From Agaribacterium haliotis (GTDB lineage Bacteria > Pseudomonadota > Gammaproteobacteria > Pseudomonadales > Cellvibrionaceae): a stretch of 41,970 nt of DNA. Positions 34,380-41,970 of the stretch are shown piece by piece. The stretch spans positions 110,723-152,692 of the forward strand of contig NZ_NKQJ01000013.1 of NCBI RefSeq assembly GCF_002312815.1, read 5' to 3'. A program made the position numbers and the translations under genes. Position 1 is the first letter of the stretch; the number at the start of each line of letters is the position of its first letter. The notes below the pieces were generated by a model. That model was not told the origin of the DNA and did not search any database. It was given only the letters and a program-made list of their open reading frames with translations.

Positions 34380-37175
34380 ATGCATTCTGTTTTATCCATA
34401 ACAACTGTTTTGTTGCTACTGCTGTTAACGGCTTGCGGCGGCGTCACTTTATCTCCCAATATCGAAGTCGCTGACGATAGCGGGCAAGATACACCCAGCG
34501 ATAACTCGGCTGTGGCTGAAGGGCAAAGTCCGAATTCCGGCTCTGAGCCTCGGCCCAGCCCTTCTTTGCTGCCAGACTTGGATTCGGATCCGGACTTAGA
34601 ATCGGATTCGAACCTGGGCTCGGGTTTAGGTTCAGGCTCAGCTCCTGACGAAATTAATGATTCGGGCTCGGATAATACGCTTGAGCCGTTGCCCGATGAA
34701 AGTCCGGATGAAGATATCGCAATTGCAAAGCTCTATCAGCAGCAGTGCCAGGCTTGTCACGGTAATAAAGGCAGTGGCCAGCCTCAGGGCTCGTCAATAT
34801 TGCTCGCTCTGGAAAGTAACTCGGTTATCAATACCATCGCGCGCAGCATGCCCATTAGTAATCCCGACGCATGTGATGAGGCGTGTGCACAAGCCATGGT
34901 TGCCTGGCTGCGCGCAGAAAATGACGCGGGGCAAAACCAGGCGCCTGAGAAAACGCAGGTAGTTTTGGAAAACCCCGAGCAAAGTTATCGCCGGGCAAGT
35001 TTGTTTTTGCGCGGAGAAATACCCAGTGAACAGCGTCTGGCGGAGGTTGCTGGATTAACAGACGAACAATTGCGCAGCGAAATATTGGCGTTAATGCAGG
35101 GGCCCGGTTTTCATGAATTTATAAAGCGCTCTGCCAATGACAAATTATTGGTGCGTGGCACTAACCTCGGCCCAGTTAATTTTTACAACGCTTTAAAACC
35201 CTATTATTCAAATCTTGCTGAGTTAATTGAGCTGCGCGATGAGCAAGGTCTTAACGATTACAATAAGAGCCTTGCCGAAGAGCCGCTGGAGCTTATCGCA
35301 TATATTGTAGAAAACGATAGGCCTTATTCTGAAATTCTTACCGCCGATTATACCGTGGTGGATGAGGCGCTAGATCTCTTATACCAAAGTAATAAACAAC
35401 CGGGTAAAAATTGGGTCAAAGCGGTTAATCAAGGCCAGCATGTACGCAGCAATAGCAAAAAACTCTATGAGTCAGACCGCCGAATCGAACTGCCGCACGC
35501 GGGTATTTTGAGCACGCTGGCTTATAACTTGCGCTGGCCATCGAGCGAAACCAACCGCAATCGTGCGCGGGCCAAATATATTATGCTCAATTTCCTCGGT
35601 TTTGATATCGAGGCGGTTGCGGCGCGAGACTTCAGTGATGAAGAGCTGGCCGATGCCGATAATCCCACCTTAAATAACCCCGCCTGCGCGCAGTGTCACG
35701 AAGCCTTAGACCCAATAGCCGGTGCCTTTCAGAATGTCGGCAACAACGGCACCTTTTTAGATCGCTTAGGGGCCGATGGGCTCGACGCTCTCGATGCGGT
35801 TTATGTGAAAAACAGCGCTTTGTACAACGAGGGGGATCGCTGGTACGCCGATATGCGCAAGCCTGGCTATTACGGTGCGCTTTTAAATAACGATAACCAC
35901 GCGCTGCGCTGGTTGGCAGAGCAACTGGTTAACGATGAGCGTTTTGCTGAAGCCACAGTGAAATTTTGGTGGCCGGCATTATTTGGTGAGCAGCTGCTGC
36001 ACGACAAGCTTAGTGAAGCCCAATATCGTGCGCGGCAAGCCGTGCTCGATGAGCTCGCCGCTGATTTTCGTATGCACGAAAACTTAAAGTGGCTGTTGGC
36101 GGACATGATTATGAGCCCGTGGTTTCGCGCAAGTGCGGTTCGCGCTGATGTCGATATGGCCCTAGAAAATATCGGCGCCAAGCGCCTGCTAACGCCGGAA
36201 GAGGCGAGTGCAAAGCTAAGTTCACTGGCTGGTTTAGCGCTCGATGACTATCAAAAAACTTACAGTAGTTATTTTGGTGGCATCGACTCGTATAACAGTG
36301 TGCAGCGCGGGCGGGAGCTGGCCCCGCTTATGTATAAAGTTGCCGAGCGCGTTGCGCTGGACCGAGCCTGCTCTGTGGTTGTCAGTGATTTTAATCGGCC
36401 GCAAGCGCAGCGCGAGTTATTTCCCTATGTCACAAAAGCAGATTTTCCCGGGCAGCGTTTCATTGCCATGCTCGATACCTTTACGCAAAGCACGGTTGCG
36501 GATGGTGGCGCAGACGAGCTCGGCCTGGAGCTGAAAAGCTCGAATGAGGCAATGCAAGTTGAGCTCCAGCTTTTTTCCCAGGTGGCCTATCTTGCGGATG
36601 TCAGTCTTGTGGATGCATCCGGACGTGAGCTCTGGTTTAAATCCGGGCTCGACTTTGTCAACGAGTTTTTAGTAAGCGGCTCGACCAACTCGGCCAACAA
36701 CAAACTCAGTGGTGAGAAAGACGCAGCCTATTTGCGAACCAGTGAAAAGCTTTTGTTTGAGCTTCCAAGTGTCGACGGTGCTCAGCAGCTTAAGTTTAGG
36801 TTGTGGCGAAAAAATAGTAATAAACGCATTGCTGTATTTGTTCACACAGTAAATACCCCCGGAGCGTTTGAACCGCAAAGCAACCCAGAATTTACTTCGC
36901 AGTTAGTTTATCTGGCTCGCCGTTTTTATGGCGAAAGCTGGGCGGCAAACAGCGATGAGCTGCACCGTTTGGCCGCGCTTTTTCAGCAAGCCCGAGCGCT
37001 CAAGTTAGAGCGTGGTGCCCACGGTGATATTAAAGAGTCCGGGCAGTACTGTAATTATTCTGACCCGGAAAAACGCAATGAACGAGAGTGGGGCGATGAC
37101 CCTTGGGCGACACTTAGCGCATGGCGCACTGTGTTGGTGGCAATGATGTCTGATATGCAATTTATTTACGAGTAA
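34380..37175 (+). CDS. Di-haem c-type cytochrome lipoprotein, DUF1592/DUF1588-like
   Basis: 931 residues with GAGGG 8 bp before the ATG. The lipobox LLTAC (Cys19) is followed by a Ser/Asp/Gly/Pro-rich low-complexity linker (about 30-112) that would hold the domains away from the membrane. The first haem site, CQACH (123-127), lies in a small cytochrome c domain (YQQQCQACHGNKGSGQPQG). The second, CAQCH (436-440), lies in SSETNRNRARAKYIMLNFLG...NPACAQCHEALDPIAGAF, which resembles the DUF1588/DUF1592 proteins known from planctomycetes. The C-terminal 400 residues are unrecognised. It sits 4 bp before a DUF1501 gene; such pairs are recurrent, but their substrate is unknown. The pair interrupts the ilv genes. 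Confidence 0.75.
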   Translation: MHSVLSITTVLLLLLLTACGGVTLSPNIEVADDSGQDTPSDNSAVAEGQSPNSGSEPRPSPSLLPDLDSDPDLESDSNLGSGLGSGSAPDEINDSGSDNTLEPLPDESPDEDIAIAKLYQQQCQACHGNKGSGQPQGSSILLALESNSVINTIARSMPISNPDACDEACAQAMVAWLRAENDAGQNQAPEKTQVVLENPEQSYRRASLFLRGEIPSEQRLAEVAGLTDEQLRSEILALMQGPGFHEFIKRSANDKLLVRGTNLGPVNFYNALKPYYSNLAELIELRDEQGLNDYNKSLAEEPLELIAYIVENDRPYSEILTADYTVVDEALDLLYQSNKQPGKNWVKAVNQGQHVRSNSKKLYESDRRIELPHAGILSTLAYNLRWPSSETNRNRARAKYIMLNFLGFDIEAVAARDFSDEELADADNPTLNNPACAQCHEALDPIAGAFQNVGNNGTFLDRLGADGLDALDAVYVKNSALYNEGDRWYADMRKPGYYGALLNNDNHALRWLAEQLVNDERFAEATVKFWWPALFGEQLLHDKLSEAQYRARQAVLDELAADFRMHENLKWLLADMIMSPWFRASAVRADVDMALENIGAKRLLTPEEASAKLSSLAGLALDDYQKTYSSYFGGIDSYNSVQRGRELAPLMYKVAERVALDRACSVVVSDFNRPQAQRELFPYVTKADFPGQRFIAMLDTFTQSTVADGGADELGLELKSSNEAMQVELQLFSQVAYLADVSLVDASGRELWFKSGLDFVNEFLVSGSTNSANNKLSGEKDAAYLRTSEKLLFELPSVDGAQQLKFRLWRKNSNKRIAVFVHTVNTPGAFEPQSNPEFTSQLVYLARRFYGESWAANSDELHRLAALFQQARALKLERGAHGDIKESGQYCNYSDPEKRNEREWGDDPWATLSAWRTVLVAMMSDMQFIYE

Positions 37176-37179
37176 GAAA

Positions 37180-38436
37180 ATGAAAAGAAGACAATTTTTA
37201 CGCAGTGCAGGTTTGGGTGTCGGGCTGGCGATGATGCCGGGTTTGAAACTCTGGGCTGCAGACGAAAGTTATACAGGGAAACTATTGGTGACCATTCGCG
37301 CAAATGGTGGCTGGGACCCGACGCTATTTTGTGACCCGAAAGAAAATGTGCCCGGTGAGCGTATTATTACTCACTGGTCAGAGAATGAAAGTACGCGCCG
37401 AGTTGGAAATATTCCCTACGCTGCTTTTGGGCAAAACGATGATTTTTTTAAGCGTCACTACCAAAAGATGTTGGTTGTAAATGGCATAAATACCAAAACC
37501 AACAGTCACAAAGGTGGGCGAAAGAAAATGAACGCAGGCGATGGCAGTGTTGCCAGTATCAGCGGTTTGTTTGCCCATGTGCACGGCAGTGCGCTAACCC
37601 TGCCCTGGCTGGTTGACGCCTACGATAGAACCTATACCGAGGGCTTATTGGTTCGCACCAAGGTCGGTGGCAGCGGCGCCCTGGAAACCTTGGTTAAACC
37701 CAATCAGCGCAGCCTCAGTGACCAGAGTCAAGCCTTGCACGACGATGATCACAGCCTTGTTCAAGCCTATATTAAAGATCGCGTAACTGCGTTTCGCCGC
37801 GAAGGTGTTGAGCTCGATCGCGCGGCCAAGTGGTTAAAACACTTTGAGGCGGCGTCAAAGCAGGATCCGCGCCTGGCGACGATGAGTGAAACCTTAAGTA
37901 CAAGTGAGCGCGGTGATTTCGCAGAGAACAGTTTTAACAATAAGTTATTGTTTGCTGTTGCTGCATTTAAGTCGGGCGTGTCGGTTTCGGCCGATTTAGC
38001 CACAGGCGGTTTTGATACGCATAATCGCAATGATGAAAGACAGGCGGGGCACTACAAAACCTTGCTAAGCGGCATCGACTATTTATGGTTTTTAGCCGAG
38101 CAGCACGGTTTTGACGACAGGTTGATTGTGCAGGTTGAATCCGATTTTGCTCGCACACCGCATTACAACAATAAAGATGGTAAAGATCACTGGTCCGTTG
38201 GCAGCAAGGTGTTTATGGAAAAAAATGCGCGCTGGGCAAACAAGGTTGCCGGAGGAACGGACGAGGGGCAAAACGCATTGAGGTTCAACTTGAGTAGTTT
38301 GAAGCGAGATGACGCCGGCGCTCAGCTCAGTCCAAATTTAGTAAATCACGCGTTTAGGGAATATTTAGGCATTAACGAGCATGCCGACGCCCAACGCATG
38401 CGCTTGAGCGAGGTGTTAATACCGATATTCAGTTAA
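37180..38436 (+). CDS. Tat-exported DUF1501 family protein
   Basis: 418 residues. The N-terminus MKRRQFLRSAGLGVGLAMMPG is a twin-arginine signal (RRQFLR) with processing near LWAADES. The body fits the DUF1501 family, related to the alkaline phosphatase/sulfatase fold: LLVTIRANGGWDPTLFCDP early, VNGINTKTNSHKGGRKKMNAG, ADLATGGFDTHNRNDERQ, and DRLIVQVESDFARTPHYNNKDGKDHW. The conserved Asp and His residues of the last two blocks suggest metal binding. It follows the cytochrome gene by 4 bp with GAGTAAGAA as ribosome site, so the two exported proteins are probably partners. Reaction unknown. Confidence 0.8.
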   Translation: MKRRQFLRSAGLGVGLAMMPGLKLWAADESYTGKLLVTIRANGGWDPTLFCDPKENVPGERIITHWSENESTRRVGNIPYAAFGQNDDFFKRHYQKMLVVNGINTKTNSHKGGRKKMNAGDGSVASISGLFAHVHGSALTLPWLVDAYDRTYTEGLLVRTKVGGSGALETLVKPNQRSLSDQSQALHDDDHSLVQAYIKDRVTAFRREGVELDRAAKWLKHFEAASKQDPRLATMSETLSTSERGDFAENSFNNKLLFAVAAFKSGVSVSADLATGGFDTHNRNDERQAGHYKTLLSGIDYLWFLAEQHGFDDRLIVQVESDFARTPHYNNKDGKDHWSVGSKVFMEKNARWANKVAGGTDEGQNALRFNLSSLKRDDAGAQLSPNLVNHAFREYLGINEHADAQRMRLSEVLIPIFS

Positions 38437-38476
38437 GCGAAAGTACCTCGAGGCCGCTTCTTAATTTTGTCGGTGG

Positions 38477-39355
38477 CTATTTGATTAGCTGCCACAATGC
38501 ACTGACTAGAGGGCTTTTAAGGCGCCGGCTTTGCACGCAGGCGCCAACATCATATGGGGCGATATCGGGTTGTACGCTAAATTCTTTCACTTTATTTTTA
38601 AGTGGGCTATTTTCGACCACGATTTTAGGTATTAGGCCGACACCGCAGCCGAGACTGACCATCGAAACAATGGCTTCGTTACCACTAACCTGGCTATATA
38701 TATTGGGGGTAAAGCCTTTTTGTTGAACCCATTGATTAAAGCGCTCTCTGGCCAAACCTCGCTCAGAGACAATCATCGGCAGCTGAGCCCAACTTCGACG
38801 ACTGTTGTTTTTGGCCAGCTCGTTAAAGTGTGTATCATCGGCGGCGCAGATAAAAATCAGCGGCGAGCTGTCGAACTGTTTGAAACTGAGGCCGGGCGGG
38901 AAGCGCGGTAGCTTTGCCGCGATGGCAATATCCTCTAAGCCCTGGCTTACACGCTCGATTGCATCGGCCGGGTCGCCGGTATGCAGTTTGATTTGTATTA
39001 AAGGTTGCTCTTCACGAAAACGAGCGAGCATGTCATATAAAAAGCTATAACTTGCGGTCACCGAGCAGTAAATGCTTACCGACCCGCTGAGCTGGCCACT
39101 GCGGCTGCGCAGGTCTTCCCGGTAGGTTTCCCAGTGTTGCAGCTGCTCTCTGGCAAAACTTAAAAAACGCTCGCCTTCAGCGCTTAGCGCGACATGCCTG
39201 TTATCTCGCTCGAACAAGGTTGTGCCGAGCTCCTCCTCCATGCTCTGAATCACTCGGCTTAACTTGCTTGCACTAATATGTTGTTGCTGAGCGCAGCGGT
39301 TGAAGCTGCCTGTCTCTGCCAGCTTGATAAATAGCTTTAGTTTTTCTTGGTTCAT
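38477..39355 (-). CDS. ilvY: IlvY, LysR-type activator of ilvC
   Basis: 292 residues from the ATG at 39355; an upstream in-frame ATG (39382) adds nine residues outside the family alignment. The N-terminal LysR helix-turn-helix is KLFIKLAETGSFNRCAQQQHISASKLSRVIQ, then the linker GTTLFERDNRHVALSAEGE. The effector domain shares the E. coli IlvY blocks SVSIYCSVTASYS, IKLHTGDPADAIE, GNEAIVSMVSLGCGVGLIPK and VVENSPLKNKV. In E. coli IlvY binds acetohydroxyacid substrates and activates ilvC. It is divergent from ilvC across 390 bp that include candidate operators and a large palindrome. Confidence 0.92.
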   Translation of the reverse strand: MNQEKLKLFIKLAETGSFNRCAQQQHISASKLSRVIQSMEEELGTTLFERDNRHVALSAEGERFLSFAREQLQHWETYREDLRSRSGQLSGSVSIYCSVTASYSFLYDMLARFREEQPLIQIKLHTGDPADAIERVSQGLEDIAIAAKLPRFPPGLSFKQFDSSPLIFICAADDTHFNELAKNNSRRSWAQLPMIVSERGLARERFNQWVQQKGFTPNIYSQVSGNEAIVSMVSLGCGVGLIPKIVVENSPLKNKVKEFSVQPDIAPYDVGACVQSRRLKSPLVSALWQLIK

Positions 39356-39513
39356 AGTTCGTTTAAATTTGGCTCCGCACATAGGGCTGGTTAGGGCATC
39401 GGCGCGTGATTGTCTCTCAACCCTGCTCGTACTCTGGCTGCTTGTGCAATACGGTAAATCCGTGTTTTCGTTATAGAAAAGAAACTGATTTATTCGTTTG
39501 GCACTGAGTCTAG

Positions 39514-39608
39514 GGTGGGGGAGAGCTTCTCTGGGTAATCAGCTGCCGGGAGCAGCTGCTTAGCGGACATGGATGTCTAGAGCGTGCCCAGAGAAGCTCT
39601 CCCCCACC
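39514..39608. repeat. 95-bp palindromic element in the ilvY-ilvC gap
   Basis: The outer arms are a perfect 22-bp inverted repeat (39514-39535 and 39587-39608; GGTGGGGGAGAGCTTCTC... and its complement). Imperfect pairing continues beyond. Inside are two more hairpins: CAGCTGC-CGGGA-GCAGCTG (39540-39558) and GACAT-GG-ATGTC (39566-39577). The three-stem layout looks like a dispersed intergenic repeat or miniature mobile element rather than an activator site. No second copy occurs in this window. Confidence 0.85.
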
Positions 39609-39641
39609 ATAGGCGGTATCTAAATTAAAAGAATGATTGTA

Positions 39642-39670
39642 TTGCAAAATCGGCAACAAACATTTGCAAA
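39642..39670. promoter_or_regulatory. Candidate IlvY operators
   Basis: TTGC-N7-GCAA (39642-39656) contains a LysR T-N11-A box, and TTTGCAAA (39663-39670) lies 6 bp further. Both share TTGCAAA. They lie about 45-70 bp upstream of the predicted ilvC transcription start, the usual activator position for this family. Confidence 0.5.
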
Positions 39671-39678
39671 TATATCAT

Positions 39679-40768
<1,090 letters not shown>

Positions 40769-40819
40769 GTAGCTAGCGGTGAGGGCATTTGCTTTTGCCG
40801 CTATTTAGTTAGAATACAG

Positions 40820-40846
40820 CGCGGCTTCGGCCGCGTTTTTTGTTTT
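40820..40846 (+). terminator. Rho-independent terminator after ilvC
   Basis: CGCGGC-TTCG-GCCGCG (40820-40835), a C(UUCG)G tetraloop hairpin, followed by TTTTTTGTTTTT, about 50 bp after the ilvC stop. Confidence 0.92.
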
Positions 40847-40959
40847 TGGCCCAGGGGTAGGGGATAAGCGTCACCAGCTTATTATTGCTCGCGGCATCGA
40901 GACTTGAGCTGACTCCTTATAGGGGGTGAGTTTGTACCTGAGACGATAGAGAGAGACTT

Positions 40960-41790
40960 ATGTCCGATAAGCACGATCACCACGAATTTGTCGAGATTGC
41001 AGGCGCTGATGCGGTGCCCATCGATGAGCATGTTGAAGAAGTCGAAAAAAACGGCGGCAAAGTGCAGCGCAAAGGTATCTACCTGCTGCCTAACTTATTT
41101 ACCACCGGCGCGCTCTTTGGTGGTTTTTATGCGCTGTTGGCGGCGTTTCACGGTGACTTTGCTTCCGCCGCGATGGCTATTTTTGCAGCGCAGATTCTCG
41201 ATGGTTTTGATGGTCGGGTTGCGCGCATGACTAACACTCAAAGTGCTTTTGGCACTGAGTTCGATAGCTTGAGTGATATGGTCAGCTTTGGTTTGGCCCC
41301 GGCTGTGGTGGTCTTTAGCTGGGCGCTTGAGCCTTTGGGTAAGTTCGGTGTTGCAGCGGCTTTTGTGTTTGTTGCCTGTGCGGCCATTCGTTTGGCTCGC
41401 TTTAATACTCAAGTGGAAAGCACCGACAGCCGCTTTTTCACCGGTTTAGCGAGTCCCCCGGCGGCGACGTTGATGGCGTCTGGCGTTTGGTGGGGCTCGA
41501 GCCTCGAACTGAGTACGGAGATTTCTGTTTTTGCCGCGATTGTTACCGCGATTGTTGGCATATTGATGGTTAGCAATATCAAATATCAGAGCTTTAAGGG
41601 GCTTGATGCCAATCGCCGTGTGCCGTTTGCCGCGATGATCATTACCTTAATTGTTTTTGTGGTGGTGCTGATCGACCCGCCGGTGGTGCTGTTTCTGATG
41701 GCTTTTACTTATGCACTCAGTGGCCCTGCTTGTTGGGCTTTTTCGGTAGTGAAGCGCCGGTTTAGCCGCGGCTCGGAAAGCGACGTATAA
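40960..41790 (+). CDS. pssA: CDP-diacylglycerol-serine O-phosphatidyltransferase
   Basis: 276 residues, an integral membrane CDP-alcohol phosphatidyltransferase. The full catalytic motif is present: Asp84-Gly85, Ala88-Arg89, Gly98, Asp102 and Asp106 in DGRVARMTNTQSAFGTEFD. Multiple hydrophobic segments follow. It makes phosphatidylserine, the precursor of phosphatidylethanolamine. The His/Asp/Glu-rich N-terminal stretch of about 36 residues is a cytosolic extension. It follows ilvC, as I recall from Pseudomonas, but has its own 190-bp leader after the ilvC terminator. That leader contains a short ATAAGC/GCTTAT hairpin of unknown meaning. Confidence 0.94.
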   Translation: MSDKHDHHEFVEIAGADAVPIDEHVEEVEKNGGKVQRKGIYLLPNLFTTGALFGGFYALLAAFHGDFASAAMAIFAAQILDGFDGRVARMTNTQSAFGTEFDSLSDMVSFGLAPAVVVFSWALEPLGKFGVAAAFVFVACAAIRLARFNTQVESTDSRFFTGLASPPAATLMASGVWWGSSLELSTEISVFAAIVTAIVGILMVSNIKYQSFKGLDANRRVPFAAMIITLIVFVVVLIDPPVVLFLMAFTYALSGPACWAFSVVKRRFSRGSESDV

Positions 41791-41818
41791 ACACATTGCA
41801 GTTTTTTTAAATTAAGCC

Positions 41819-41846
41819 TTGACGGGCCAAAGGCGCTGCGTATAAT
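41819..41846 (+). promoter_or_regulatory. Strong promoter, stable-RNA (rrn-like) type
   Basis: TTGACG (41819-41824), a 16-bp spacer and a perfect TATAAT (41841-41846), then a GC-rich discriminator GCGCGCC, the hallmark of stringently controlled rRNA/tRNA promoters. About 120 bp of non-coding leader follows to the window edge with no start codon in a good context. Confidence 0.65.
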
Positions 41847-41970
41847 GCGCGCCTCTCAACGACGCCCTGCGTTGTTTTTTGATGTCCGGCTCGGGTCGGT
41901 TTTTGTGTTAGAAGCTTCTTAGCTCTGGCACAAAAAGAAAAGCAAAATTAAGTGTTGCAAACGTCAAAAA

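Noticed and set aside
40864-40882. ATAAGC/GCTTAT hairpin before pssA as a riboswitch
   Set aside because: A single 6-bp stem is too little structure to support any riboswitch class.

Overview
The window looks like a chromosomal segment of a marine-type gammaproteobacterium. Protein motifs and gene order resemble Pseudomonas and the Cellvibrionales (Teredinibacter/Saccharophagus-like). This placement is inferred from gene content, without any database search. No transposase, integrase, tRNA or CRISPR array is visible.

Region 1 (1-20428) is type IV pilus tip and minor-pilin territory, organised as three cassettes in tandem. Cassette A is cut by the window start and shows only a large PilY1-like protein and a PilE-like pilin. 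Cassette B is fimT/fimU-pilV-pilW-pilX-pilY1-pilE. Cassette C is pilV-pilW-pilX-pilY1-pilE, facing a lone GspH/FimT-type pseudopilin on the minus strand. The PilY1 of A and B are close paralogues without a recognisable metal-ion-dependent adhesion site (MIDAS). The PilY1 of C is the canonical type with DxSxS. Hairpin terminators end cassettes A and B.

Region 2 (20537-31494) holds pilS-pilR on the minus strand, then nadE, bamD (minus), and the rluD-pgeF-clpB run. From the pilin genes to clpB this matches the order I recall from P. aeruginosa (fimU-pilVWXY1Y2E, pilRS, bamD, rluD, pgeF, clpB), with nadE as an extra gene. A sigma-32-like promoter precedes clpB and an 18-bp bidirectional terminator follows it. 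A small secreted DUF4124 protein comes next on the minus strand.

Region 3 (31495-41790) is branched-chain amino acid synthesis: ilvI-ilvH (acetolactate synthase), then ilvY (minus) divergent from ilvC. ilvI probably starts at a GTG and is preceded by an unusual Leu/Ile-rich short ORF containing a hairpin, a possible attenuator. A two-gene accessory unit, a di-haem lipoprotein and a Tat-exported DUF1501 protein, separates ilvIH from ilvYC. The ilvY-ilvC gap carries a long palindromic element with a perfect 22-bp outer stem, followed by plausible IlvY operators and a promoter. pssA (phosphatidylserine synthase) follows ilvC.

The window ends in a strong promoter of stable-RNA type, suggesting an rRNA or similar highly expressed operon just beyond the edge.
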